Both the position numbers and the translations under genes were made by a program. From CAMAPP01 sp046153685 (lineage in GTDB: Bacteria; Pseudomonadota; Alphaproteobacteria; CADEGL01), in assembly GCA_046153685.1 (NCBI GenBank), contig JBJXGH010000031.1, positions 1 to 25,494 of the forward strand: a stretch of DNA of 25,494 nt. The letters run 5' to 3'. This document shows, piece by piece, positions 15,901-24,802 of this stretch. Position 1 is the stretch's first letter, and the number at the start of each line of letters is the position of its first letter. The notes below the pieces were generated by a model, which saw only the letters and a program-made list of their open reading frames with translations, was not told the origin of the DNA and made no database searches.

Positions 15901-17040
15901 GGTGCGGATGGCCGCCGCCTGCGCCGCGCCGTGTTCGCCGGCCGTGCCGAGGGCCGCGACCTGCCGCGTGAGACTCTCTTCCATGGAGTGGGTTTGAACG
16001 CTCAGACGTTCCGACAGCGAATCGAGCGCGCGGGTCTGTTGTTCGAGCGCGCGCTGCATGTCCGCGGACAGGACGCCCGCGCGATCGAGCCCCTGTTTCA
16101 ACGCCCCGGCCTGGCGGGCGAGCACTTGATCGAGCGCCTCGGCCTTCTCTCCCGCCTGCGCCACGGCGACGCCGAGCTTGGCCGAGTGGCCGGCGAAAGT
16201 CGCATCGAGACCCAGTACGCGCCGCTCCACTTCGTCGAGCACGCCCGCGACACCGCGCAAGCGCTTTGTGGCCTCGTCCTCGACCGCCTTCAATTCTCCG
16301 CTCGCGCGCGAAGCCTCGTCGGCGAGCGCGCTTGCGTGGCCCTCGAGTTCGCGCGCCGCGTGGCGGGCATCTTCGTTCAAGCGATCGGCGATCTCGCTCA
16401 AGCGCGCGGTCTCGCGCGAAAGGCGATCGGCGGCGGCCTCGGCCTCGGCCGCGCCGCTCTCGGAGGACTCCTTGATCTGGCGGGTTTGCTCGATCAGGCG
16501 CAGCGACGCCGCCGTGCCGCGCGCCTCGATGGCATCGACCAATTGCTTCATCTCCGCAAGCGGTGCCTCGAGGGCGGACGAGGACCGGGCGGCGCCGCTG
16601 GCGGCCTTTTCCGAGGTGGCGAGCAGATCGTCCGCCGTACGACGGAGAACCTCGGTCGCTTCCGCGAGCTTGGCCGCGGCCATGTCCGACACGGAGGCCA
16701 GCCGGTCGGCCTGAAGAGCGAGGGATTGGGCGGCGGACGCGTTGTGTTCGTCGGCCTCTTTGGAGGGATAGACCAAACGGCTGAACTGCTGCTCGATGAC
16801 GCGCGCGGCATGCTCGACCTCGCGGCCGCGCTGCAGATAGGCGATGAGCAGCCACATGAACGCAAGCGGCGTGGCGCAACCGGCAAGGATGGTCGCAAGC
16901 TCGCTCGGGAGCAGGGTGAGTAGCGAATCCCAACCGATGGCGTATTCGACGTACAGCGCGACAATCGCGATCCAACCCAGGGAGAGGGCGATGCCGATCG
17001 TGAGCGCGATATCGCCCGCCCTGCTTGCCGCCTTGGCCAT
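12919..17040 (-). CDS. Giant two-helix membrane coiled-coil protein, TipN / growth-pole-ring-like
   Basis: This 1373-residue protein has two N-terminal membrane helices (about 11-33 and 48-69) joined by a short loop, then almost continuous Ala/Glu/Arg/Gln-rich helix (about 75-1232) and a distinct C-terminal domain (1233-1373, with LQDLNSLGVDLNRVLGRP, GERGIFVRSLI and TADVGKVYMLLSRAIGR). The helix contains two exact 25-residue repeat arrays. The topology predicts a cytoplasmic rod tethered to the inner membrane. Two helices plus long coiled coil plus this kind of C-terminal block match TipN of Caulobacter and the apolipoprotein-like growth-pole-ring proteins of Rhizobiales, which mark poles and direct growth or flagellum placement; this is inference from architecture and remembered motifs. 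It is not a chemoreceptor: no HAMP domain or signalling tip is seen. ATG 17040 follows AAGGCGG inside the end of mcm and starts just before helix 1; an upstream in-frame start at 17157 would lie inside mcm. Confidence 0.8.
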   Translation of the reverse strand: MAKAASRAGDIALTIGIALSLGWIAIVALYVEYAIGWDSLLTLLPSELATILAGCATPLAFMWLLIAYLQRGREVEHAARVIEQQFSRLVYPSKEADEHNASAAQSLALQADRLASVSDMAAAKLAEATEVLRRTADDLLATSEKAASGAARSSSALEAPLAEMKQLVDAIEARGTAASLRLIEQTRQIKESSESGAAEAEAAADRLSRETARLSEIADRLNEDARHAARELEGHASALADEASRASGELKAVEDEATKRLRGVAGVLDEVERRVLGLDATFAGHSAKLGVAVAQAGEKAEALDQVLARQAGALKQGLDRAGVLSADMQRALEQQTRALDSLSERLSVQTHSMEESLTRQVAALGTAGEHGAAQAAAIRTQLRQQADELMSAAARASERASSLGSELRQRTEALAAAAEHAGQRATMIEVALSERAAILRSATDDAVGQVRATELAFSGHVERLGEATKRAGAQTAEIENTLREQASALAVSADHAGARTQAVQEALQQQSASLRSVVDAAAEQAEDIGRYLGQQGRDVARASVEAAQQARQAGETLRGQMTEVIESSNRAEAKARAVAETLARQVEALSSAASSAADRAAMVEATLARESEALDQATGAAEARMIGMAKVLGEQAAALSKASIEAAQSAESARGALAEESGLLAQSTTDLGAAVKALEALSRDHAAAVGTATERGLEGARAAGDHLSREARAMAESMAERARAVALSIEQATRSQIAAFADASAGAAANVRGTQSQLEDQARAVQTAIETTTRVQTAVLEAASRAALAGTDDMIAKLGPRVDGVAQAFADRVRALVQGIEGAVRLHVDALDGATAISAERTRAAQDTVGEQVRGALAAIEQSFRTHIDTVSEVTRGAGERTAAFGETLAGEVRAIEQGFAEHSRGLAHALEEQVRAQSRAINEAADSAVARAQAMREALALQARALDETVQRQAREVSTVSDRTVSQSDQMRAALQRDMELLAQTADNAAAKTQQLGQGFQARAGELDAAADRAEARLNAVGEAFRQHAGELGAASERAAAQADGIGQVLRQEARVLGTATDQAGEQMRLIGDSFRAQSDLLNQTSAQAAEQIKQTGTAFRRQAEALTASSEAAESRLGVLRLAFRQQAEDLAASCDRAAQQMREIGVSLLDRAKRLADTSGDAAARVGQVTEALQSQAHGFNTALEQAAVTAERVSSVFRTQAEALAIASADASRRAEQVIEAERDAVRRSFLRTANLILQDLNSLGVDLNRVLGRPVTEVEMKRFLKGERGIFVRSLIDAGERDIAQKIRRRYEEDGAFRGHVGKYLTQFDTLLAQANATDPENLLSATILTADVGKVYMLLSRAIGRAQPDLERATIVEPSPKGAERLR
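13345..14169 (-). repeat. Second 25-residue repeat array, 11 units (residues 958-1232)
   Basis: Eleven consecutive 25-codon units start at residues 958, 983, 1008, 1033, 1058, 1083, 1108, 1133, 1158, 1183 and 1208, for example LDAAADRAEARLNAVGEAF followed by RQHAGE. The consensus is L at 1, A/S at 4-5, A at 8 and 12, I/L/V at 15, L/F at 19, Arg/Gln at 20-21 and A at 23. Units are diverged in sequence but identical in length. Confidence 0.85.
14902..16476 (-). repeat. First 25-residue repeat array, 21 units (residues 189-713)
   Basis: Twenty-one consecutive 25-codon units run without insertion or deletion. Starts I read include 189, 214, 239, 264, 289, 314, 339, then every 25 residues from 364 to 689. 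The clearest units begin LGTAGEHGAA, LGEATKRAGA and LDQATGAAEA. They follow the same consensus as the second array. A less regular segment (714-957) containing 11-residue steps separates the arrays. Confidence 0.85.
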
Positions 17041-17044
17041 GGTG

Positions 17045-19195
<2,151 letters not shown>

Positions 19196-19222
19196 GCCTT
19201 TGGCCTCTTTGAAGAATGGGCG

Positions 19223-19252
19223 AGTATATCGGCCCGGATCACGGGCCGTCCA
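19223..19252 (-). promoter_or_regulatory. Candidate promoter of the mcm transcription unit
   Basis: On the minus strand TATACT (19223-19228) is one base from the -10 consensus, and TGGACG (19247-19252) matches four of six -35 bases, with an 18 bp spacer. The leader to ATG 19195 would be about 20 nt. A second TAGACT further upstream (near 19310) has no good -35. Confidence 0.45.
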
Positions 19253-19339
19253 CGCGCCCGGCCCGGATTTCGCCCCGGACGACACGATTTCAGCCAATCC
19301 GGCCCGAAAGTCTATTTTAACCGGGCAGATCGCGACCCG

Positions 19340-19381
19340 GCGATGGCGGTAGGGAGATGGCGGCAGGGAGATGGCGGCAGG
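19340..19381 (+). repeat. 14-bp tandem repeat, three copies
   Basis: Units are GCGATGGCGGTAGG, GAGATGGCGGCAGG and GAGATGGCGGCAGG. The last two copies are identical, which suggests recent slippage. It lies 145 bp upstream of mcm, outside the proposed promoter. Confidence 0.85.
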
Positions 19382-19418
19382 GCGAGTGCGCCCGAGGTTC
19401 CGCTCCGAGCGGGGCTCT

Positions 19419-19461
19419 ATTCCTAGGCGGGGCTTTACTCCGGATTCCTAGGCGAGGCTTT
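19419..19461 (+). repeat. 25-bp period direct repeat, two copies
   Basis: ATTCCTAGGCGGGGCTTT (19419-19436) recurs with one mismatch as ATTCCTAGGCGAGGCTTT (19444-19461), exactly 25 bp apart. Each copy contains CCTAGG, a rare hexamer in this kind of DNA. No function is evident. Confidence 0.8.
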
Positions 19462-19600
19462 TCTCAGGATCCCCAGCTTGGCGCGGCGCGGTTCAAGGTA
19501 AGTTGTTATTGATTATTTATTCAATATTTTATCCCACCAAGGCAATTTCAGCACAAAGCTGCACACCGACAGCAGCCATATTTGTTCAATTAGTCAAAAA

Positions 19601-20167
19601 TTATGCCGAGCAACCCCAGCTCGCGCCAAGCGCGTGGACGGCCAAGGCCAAGGATTCCCGCTTTTCACCCGCGCGGCCGAGTACCAGAAGGCCGAGCATG
19701 GTCGCCATAGCGAGCTGAGCGCGCCCGCGCACCTCGTCCGCGCCAAGCCTGGCATCACCCGCCAAGGCGGAAGCGAAGCCGTCGCGAACGCGCGCGAGAT
19801 GAGCTGCGACCTCCTCGCCCGCTTGGCCGTCCGCCGCGGTATTGACCATGAAGCAACCTCGCCGCGCCGGGTCGGCGGCGATCGCGTTCACCAAGGAATC
19901 GAGAAACGACGTGACTGCCGGTCCCCCGCCGCCAGCAGGCAGCGCCGCAAGCCAGGGCCGCGCCACCGCGTGCGCATAGCGCGCCAAGCAGGCGCGAAAC
20001 ATGGCTTGCTTGTCGCCGAACGCGCCGTAGAGCGATGCGCGCCGCAGCCCCGTGGCGGCCTCGAGATCCTCGATTGATGTCGCATCGAAGCCCTGGGCCC
20101 AGAAAACCAAGAGAGCCTTGTCCAGAACCGCATCTTCATCGAACGAACGCGGCCGGCCCAAATTCAT
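19601..20167 (-). CDS. TetR/AcrR-family transcriptional regulator
   Basis: This 188-residue protein has an N-terminal TetR DNA-binding domain: GRPRSFDEDAVLDKALLVFW, then the helix-turn-helix TSIEDLEAATGLRRASLYGA (about 30-49) and FGDKQAMFRACLARY (50-64). The C-terminal ligand and dimerisation domain (65-188) contains RRGCFMVNTAAD, a segment seen in the subfamily that senses electrophiles or small organic compounds; the effector here is unknown. A perfect -10 box and an 18 bp inverted repeat lie just upstream, so autorepression is likely. Its nearest neighbours are the HAD hydrolase upstream and mcm downstream, both on the same strand. No divergent target gene is present, so the regulon cannot be read from context. 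Confidence 0.93.
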   Translation of the reverse strand: MNLGRPRSFDEDAVLDKALLVFWAQGFDATSIEDLEAATGLRRASLYGAFGDKQAMFRACLARYAHAVARPWLAALPAGGGGPAVTSFLDSLVNAIAADPARRGCFMVNTAADGQAGEEVAAHLARVRDGFASALAGDARLGADEVRGRAQLAMATMLGLLVLGRAGEKRESLALAVHALGASWGCSA

Positions 20168-20202
20168 CCCCCGCCAAGCTATGAGAATCAGCCCCGGGAA
20201 TA

Positions 20203-20228
20203 ATTATAGACCATTCAGTAAATAATGG
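20203..20228 (-). promoter_or_regulatory. Promoter and putative operator of the TetR-family gene
   Basis: On the minus strand TATAAT (20203-20208) is a perfect -10, about 36 bp before the start codon. Directly upstream, CCATT-N8-AATGG (20211-20228) forms an 18 bp imperfect palindrome in the -10/-35 spacer, where a TetR repressor would block RNA polymerase. No consensus -35 is visible. The overlapping TAGACC half-site (plus strand, 20207-20212) also resembles some TetR-family boxes. Confidence 0.5.
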
Positions 20229-20242
20229 CGAGAAGCGAACCG

Positions 20243-21124
20243 CTACCAGCGAAAGGCCGGCAAGGCGGCATTCGGCACCCACCCGGCGGCGGCGCACAGC
20301 GCGCCGAGACGCGCCGGATCGGGTGCCACACCCGGTTCGAGCCCGAGTTCGTCGGCATGAATTCCGCCGGTGACCAATACCGAATCGAGCCCGCAAGCGA
20401 GCGCGCCGGCAATATCGGTGCGCAGCGAATCGCCGATCGCCACGACGCGCGCCCTCGCCATATTGCTGAAATGGCTAAGACACCGGGCATAGATCGCGGC
20501 GTGGGGCTTGCCGTGATAGAGCACCCGCCCGCCCAGTTCCTCGTAGCGGCGCGCAAGCAGGCCCGCGCACACCACGCGCCTGCCGCCGCGCAGGACCTCG
20601 AGATCGGGATTGGCGCACAGCATCGGCACGCCCGCCCGCGCGCCCTCGGCCAAGGCCCAGTCATGGTCGGCGACCGTTTCATGATCCATGTCGACGCCGG
20701 TGTTGAGCACGAACTCGGCATCCTTGGGCGCCTCGACCCGCACGAGATCGAGGCCGTCGAGCATGCCCCTGTCGCGTTCGGGCCCCATGTGGAAACAGCG
20801 CCGGCCAAGTGCCCTGTGGGACGGATCGTCACGTGCCTTGAGCGCCTGCCACGCCGCCTCGCCCGAGGAGATCGCCACGTCGTAAAGCGTTTCCGCGATG
20901 CCCATGCGCGCCATCGCTTGAACCACCGCCTCGGCGCGGCGCGGCGCGTTCGACAGCAAGACGATCCGCGCGCCGCGCGCCCTCAGATGTTCGAGGCAAT
21001 CGACCGCGCCGGGATAGGGCGCGATGCCGTCATGGATCACGCCCCACAGATCGAGTACGTAGCCGTCGTAATGCGGCGCTATCTCGGACACGCGGGAAAA
21101 GATTCGAAGCGGGCTGGGATTCAT
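20243..21124 (-). CDS. HAD-superfamily subfamily IIA hydrolase (TIGR01459-like)
   Basis: This 293-residue cytoplasmic phosphatase-like protein has all HAD motifs: motif I DLWGVIHDG with nucleophile D25, motif II LLSNAPRR, a lysine in HGKPHAAIY (motif III) and GDSLRTDIAGA (motif IV). The IIA cap lies between motifs II and III, as in NagD and pyridoxal phosphatases. It fits the proteobacterial TIGR01459 group, whose physiological substrate is not known to me. The start at 21124 (MNPSPLRIF) begins just before the conserved EIAPHYDGYVLDLWG block. A long in-frame extension upstream runs into the EAL gene and is rejected. It precedes the TetR gene by about 75 bp on the same strand. Confidence 0.93.
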   Translation of the reverse strand: MNPSPLRIFSRVSEIAPHYDGYVLDLWGVIHDGIAPYPGAVDCLEHLRARGARIVLLSNAPRRAEAVVQAMARMGIAETLYDVAISSGEAAWQALKARDDPSHRALGRRCFHMGPERDRGMLDGLDLVRVEAPKDAEFVLNTGVDMDHETVADHDWALAEGARAGVPMLCANPDLEVLRGGRRVVCAGLLARRYEELGGRVLYHGKPHAAIYARCLSHFSNMARARVVAIGDSLRTDIAGALACGLDSVLVTGGIHADELGLEPGVAPDPARLGALCAAAGWVPNAALPAFRW

Positions 21125-21236
21125 CCGCCAGTTTTGCCACGCGACCGCGCCGCGCGCCAGACAATGCGCGCAAGATCGCCGGCCGCGTGCGAGGGCGTTT
21201 TGGCTTTGCGCGACCCCTTGGGCGTTGCAAGCGCCT

Positions 21237-22481
21237 TCAGGTGTCGCGCGACAGGCGCGGCTCGCCGAACAGGAAGCCCTGGCCGAAATCGATGTGGTGA
21301 TCGAGAAGCTCAAGCAGCACGGGCTCGCTCTCGATTTTCTCGACGATGACCTCGATGCCCGCGAGATCGAGCGCGGCTTTGAAATCGGCGAAATTGGCCA
21401 ATGCGCCGCCGCCCAGGGCCGTGGCGGCATCGATCTTTATAAATCCGACATGCATGGCCTTGAGCGCACGCGCATCGCAATCGGCGCCGGAGACCTGATC
21501 GATCGAGAAGCGGAAACCCGCGCGCCCAAGCCGCGCGAGGGCCGCCGCCACCCTATCATCGCGCACGCGCGCATCGGCCTCGGCGAATTCGAAAAACAAA
21601 TGCCGGCTCAAATCGCGGTTCTCGAGCATGAAATCGACGAACTCGCCCAGGAATTTCGCGTCCCCGAGCGTGCGGGGCGAAATATGGATGAAGAATCCGA
21701 CATCGAAACGGCGCTGCTGGCTCTTGCGGACGAGCTGCACGCAGCGCAGCAGCAAGAGATTGTCGATGGCGGCAATGAGGCCGGCGCGCTCGGCAATGCC
21801 CAGATACCGGCCCGGCAAAAGCGTGGCGCCGTAGGCGGTGCGAATGCGCGAATAACACTCGAAATAGCGCCGGCGGCGCTGGGGCAGGCTGACGATCGGC
21901 TGGAGGAACAAATCGACGCGATCGGCCGCGATACCCTCGCGCACCGCTTCGAGGATATCCTCGTCGCCGAGATCCTCGGCAACCGGACCCTCGATGCGCG
22001 CCTTGCCGTCATGGCCATTCGCGTGGCCGTTCGTCTTGGAATTCGCGTGCCCTTGGGGTGCGGGGGGCGATTGAAATGCGAGGGAAACGGGCGCGGCAAC
22101 GATTTCATCGACGAGGCGGCGCAGCACGCCGACCTCGCTTATGACCTGCTCGAATTCGCGCGCCGCCCCGCTCGTCCGCTTGTGCAGCGCCGCTTCGAGC
22201 GCGTCATGCAACTGGTGGAGTTCGGCGCGCGAACGAGCCAGTTCGCCAAGCACCTTGGACTGCTGGGTGCGATGGCCCTCGAGTTCGCGCACCAGCGCGC
22301 GACGTTCCGAGCGCCGGGCCAAGAATTCGTGAACCACCGCGCCGGCCAGCAGGACGAGAGCGCCCGCGATCCGCGCAAGTCCCTTATCCGCATCGGCGAA
22401 CAATGCCGGCACGCCGAAAGCGGCAAAGCCCGCCGGCACGATCGCGCCGAAGGCAATGGCGGCATGGAACAGCGGCGACAT
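21237..22481 (-). CDS. Membrane-anchored degenerate EAL-domain protein, TipF-like
   Basis: This 414-residue protein has two membrane helices (about 5-27 and 35-54), a coiled coil (56-129), a His/Asn/Gly-rich linker (145-159) and an EAL domain (about 174-409). The EAL domain is atypical. The signature E-x-L-x-R is ECYSR (E208 onward), the usual metal-binding Asn in the NxS segment is His (HISPR), and DDFG is replaced by IDQVSG. QPIVSL, FFEFAE, FIKID, VIVEKIE and GQGFLFGEP are retained. Loss of metal ligands suggests a c-di-GMP receptor or scaffold, not a phosphodiesterase. The order of helices, coiled coil and degenerate EAL matches Caulobacter TipF, which positions the flagellum with TipN. 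ATG 22529 and TTG 22559 are alternative starts. The gene lies about 90 bp downstream of pyrD. Confidence 0.85.
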   Translation of the reverse strand: MSPLFHAAIAFGAIVPAGFAAFGVPALFADADKGLARIAGALVLLAGAVVHEFLARRSERRALVRELEGHRTQQSKVLGELARSRAELHQLHDALEAALHKRTSGAAREFEQVISEVGVLRRLVDEIVAAPVSLAFQSPPAPQGHANSKTNGHANGHDGKARIEGPVAEDLGDEDILEAVREGIAADRVDLFLQPIVSLPQRRRRYFECYSRIRTAYGATLLPGRYLGIAERAGLIAAIDNLLLLRCVQLVRKSQQRRFDVGFFIHISPRTLGDAKFLGEFVDFMLENRDLSRHLFFEFAEADARVRDDRVAAALARLGRAGFRFSIDQVSGADCDARALKAMHVGFIKIDAATALGGGALANFADFKAALDLAGIEVIVEKIESEPVLLELLDHHIDFGQGFLFGEPRLSRDT

Positions 22482-22574
22482 GGCGGCGTTGAACGCTCGT
22501 GACCGAGGCGCGGCGGAGCAGGGGCGCATCCGCGCGTATGGCTCCGAGTTTCGGGCCAAGCCCTTGAAACATGG

Positions 22575-23657
22575 TTAATCCGGTCGGCCTGTCGGTTTCG
22601 GCCGAGCGGCGCCGACGGCCCCCGCCACCGAGGCAAAGCCGTCGCGGCGCAATAGGGCCGCGAGTTCGGACTTGATGCGCCAGACGAGGCCCGGGCCCTC
22701 GTAAACCAGCGCGGTATAAAGCTGGACGAGCGACGCCCCGGCGCGAATCTTGGCGTAGGCGTCCGCGCCGCTTGCCACGCCGCCGCAGCCGATGAGCGGG
22801 AGGCGTCCTTGGGTCAGGCGATAGAAATCGCCGAGCACTTCGGTCGAAAGCGCGAACAGCGGACGGCCCGACAGCCCGCCGGCCTCGCCCCGATGGGCAC
22901 TGACCAAGCCCGCCGGCCGCGACAAGGTGCTATTGCCGACAATCAGCCCATCTACCCGCTCGGCGAGCACGACCGCCGCGATGTCCTCGCGCTCGCTCGC
23001 GGATAGATCGGGCGCGACCTTCACGAGCAAGGGCGGGCGAGCGGGTGCCATGGCCGCGCGCACCTGGCCCACGAGATCGCCGAGAGCCGCGCGGCGTTGG
23101 AGTTCGCGCAGTCCCGGGGTGTTCGGCGACGACACGTTGATCACGACATAGTCCGCGTATCGGCTGAGCGCGTGCGCGCCGCGCGCGTAATCGGCCGCCG
23201 CGTCAGGGCTATCCTTGTTCTTACCGAGATTGACGCCGATCGGGCCTCCGGACTTCTCCCCACCCGCGCGCAGACGCGCCAGGCGCGCCTCGACCACGCC
23301 CATGCCTTCGGAATTGAATCCCAGGCGGTTGATGAGGGCGCGATCCTCGCGCAAACGGAATATGCGCGGGCGCGGATTGCCGGGTTGGGGTTCGGGCGTG
23401 ACCGTGCCGATCTCGACCAGCCCGAAGCCAAGCGCCAGGGCCTCGCTCGGCGCTAGCGCGCCCTTGTCGTAACCCGCGGCCAGGCCGATCGGATTGGTGA
23501 TCGCGCGGTTCCAAAGCCGTTGCGCCAGGATCGGATCGTCCGGCGCGACCTGGCGAGGCGCCACGCCGCATCTGAGCGCGAGAATCGAAATGCGATGCGC
23601 CAGTTCCGGTGGAAACACGCGCAAAACAGCCGTTCCCGCCGACCACACATCGCTCAT
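22575..23657 (-). CDS. pyrD: Dihydroorotate dehydrogenase (quinone), class 2
   Basis: PyrD oxidises dihydroorotate to orotate in pyrimidine synthesis, passing electrons to quinone at the inner membrane. The 360-residue length and an N-terminal helical extension (1-40) for membrane contact indicate class 2. Motifs are NPIGLAAGYDK (FMN region), LINRLGFNSEGM, GPIGVNLGKNK, VINVSSPNTPGLRELQ with the class 2 catalytic serine, LLVKVAPDLS, GGLSGRPLF and LIGCGGVASGADAYAKIRAG. It is divergent from the aminotransferase gene across 268 bp. The EAL gene follows closely on the same strand. Nothing is unusual in the sequence. Confidence 0.97.
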   Translation of the reverse strand: MSDVWSAGTAVLRVFPPELAHRISILALRCGVAPRQVAPDDPILAQRLWNRAITNPIGLAAGYDKGALAPSEALALGFGLVEIGTVTPEPQPGNPRPRIFRLREDRALINRLGFNSEGMGVVEARLARLRAGGEKSGGPIGVNLGKNKDSPDAAADYARGAHALSRYADYVVINVSSPNTPGLRELQRRAALGDLVGQVRAAMAPARPPLLVKVAPDLSASEREDIAAVVLAERVDGLIVGNSTLSRPAGLVSAHRGEAGGLSGRPLFALSTEVLGDFYRLTQGRLPLIGCGGVASGADAYAKIRAGASLVQLYTALVYEGPGLVWRIKSELAALLRRDGFASVAGAVGAARPKPTGRPD

Positions 23658-23884
23658 GCGCCAACTCCGCCAAACATCGCGCCGGCTCCCCTAGCCATTC
23701 CAAGCCTTGGATCCGCGACGCCGCCGCGAAATCGAGCCCAGCCACAAACCGCGCCGTCCAGGATCTCTTGGCCCCGCCAGATTTCAAGCACTAGACAATG
23801 GGCGCACGCGGTTCGTCCACGCCGTTATGGGCCAGGTCCATATCGTGGCGCGGCCCCGCGTCTCGCCCTTCCCGATCTCCATGA

Positions 23885-23890
23885 TAGACT
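23885..23890 (+). promoter_or_regulatory. Possible -10 element of the aminotransferase gene
   Basis: TAGACT lies 35 bp before ATG 23926, giving a leader of about 29 nt that includes the GAGAGG ribosome-binding site. No convincing -35 is visible. The remaining 268 bp divergent region (23658-23925) also holds a perfect 11 bp palindrome CCAAGCCTTGG at 23700-23710 and must contain the pyrD promoter, which I could not place. Confidence 0.3.
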
Positions 23891-23925
23891 GCCCTGGCGG
23901 TTTCCCACGTGTGCGAGAGGGCGCG

Positions 23926-24774
23926 ATGCAGACGCTCAGCTATATCGACGGCGCCTGGTATCAGGACGACAACCACAAGGTCATCGGTCCGATCACGCAG
24001 TCGATCTGGATGGCGACGGCGGTATTCGAGGGCATGCGATCCTTCCGCGGCACCTCGCCCGATCTCGACCGGCATTGCGAGCGCCTGCTTGTCTCGGCCC
24101 ATGTGATGGGCTTGATGCCCATGCTGACCGCGCGCGAGATCTACGATCTCGTGTGGCAGGGCATCGAGCGCTTCCCGCGCGATGCCGAGTTGTATATCCG
24201 GCCGATGTTCTACGCCGAGGGCGGCTTCGTCGTGCTCGATCCGGAAACCACGCGCTTCACCCTCGTATGGCTCGACCGGCCGATGAAGGCACCGACCGGG
24301 TTCAGCGCATGTCTCTCGCGTTGGCGGCGCCCCGCGCCCGACATGGCCCCAACCGAGGCCAAGGCCGCCTGCCTCTATCCCAATGCCGCGCGCGCCATCC
24401 GCGAGGCCAATGCCAAGGGCTTCGAGACCGCGATCATGCTCGACCCCAACAGCCATGTGGCGGAATTCGCGACGGCCAATCTGTTCGTGGTCAAGGACGG
24501 CGCCGTCCAAACCCCGGTTCACAACCGCACCTTCCTCAACGGCATCACGCGCCGACGCGTCATGGCGCTTTTGCGCGATTCCGGCGTCGCGGTCGAGGAG
24601 CGCTCCTTGACCATGGAGGACGTGCTGACGGCCGACGAGGTGTTCTCGACCGGCAATCTCGACAAGGTCGTGCCCGCGACGCGCATCGAGGAGCGCCATT
24701 TTCAGCCCGGACCCATCACCCTGCGCGCGCGCGAGTTGTACTTCGAGTGGTCGAAGGCCCAGACGCGGAAATAG
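23926..24774 (+). CDS. Branched-chain amino acid aminotransferase family protein (PLP fold type IV)
   Basis: This 282-residue enzyme is expected to transfer amino groups between branched-chain amino acids and 2-oxoglutarate using PLP. It has the early block FEGMRSFRG (34-42), the phosphate-region RPMFYAEGG (92-100), the catalytic lysine K146 in EAKAACLYPNA and the E180 region VAEFATANLFVVKDG. The C-terminal NGITRRRVM and VFSTGNLDKVVPATRIE follow. The last segment replaces the SGTAAE seen in E. coli IlvE with TGNLDK, a form I recall from alphaproteobacterial relatives, so substrate range may differ (D-amino acid transaminase is the alternative). ATG 23926 follows GAGAGG and begins at the conserved first strand; an open extension from 23707 is not protein-like. 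Confidence 0.9.
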   Translation: MQTLSYIDGAWYQDDNHKVIGPITQSIWMATAVFEGMRSFRGTSPDLDRHCERLLVSAHVMGLMPMLTAREIYDLVWQGIERFPRDAELYIRPMFYAEGGFVVLDPETTRFTLVWLDRPMKAPTGFSACLSRWRRPAPDMAPTEAKAACLYPNAARAIREANAKGFETAIMLDPNSHVAEFATANLFVVKDGAVQTPVHNRTFLNGITRRRVMALLRDSGVAVEERSLTMEDVLTADEVFSTGNLDKVVPATRIEERHFQPGPITLRARELYFEWSKAQTRK

Positions 24775-24777
24775 CCG

Positions 24778-24795
24778 CGCCCCGGCGCCGGGGCG
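24778..24795. terminator. Perfect GC palindrome between convergent genes
   Basis: CGCCCCGGC/GCCGGGGCG is an 18 bp perfect palindrome in the 28 bp between the aminotransferase stop and the M24 gene stop. Its position suits a shared terminator, but no T-run follows on either strand and the loop would have to open the central pairs. Confidence 0.4.
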
Positions 24796-24802
24796 GCTCT
24801 CG

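Larger units (their letters stand above)
19253..19600. other. Intergenic region between tetR-type gene and mcm
   Basis: About 350 bp with no credible gene. The mcm-proximal part is GC-rich and holds two short tandem repeats. From about 19499 to 19600 it turns sharply AT-rich, with TATTGA-N8-TCAATA (about 19506-19525), next to the TetR stop. Open frames here (such as one starting at 19503) run into the TetR gene's opposite strand and look non-coding. Confidence 0.6.

Noticed and set aside
14902..16476. CRISPR or DNA-level satellite array
   Set aside because: The periodicity exists at the protein level; DNA units are diverged and there are no spacers between identical repeats.
13912..16923. 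Open frame of about 1000 codons on the plus strand opposite the coiled-coil gene
   Set aside because: It mirrors the Ala/Glu/Arg repeat codons, giving an Arg/Gly/Leu-rich product without domains; the minus-strand frame has membrane helices, repeat structure and a conserved tail.
12919..17040. Methyl-accepting chemotaxis protein
   Set aside because: Two membrane helices and a long coil suggested it, but the helices are joined by a short loop with no sensor domain, and there is no HAMP domain or conserved signalling hairpin tip.
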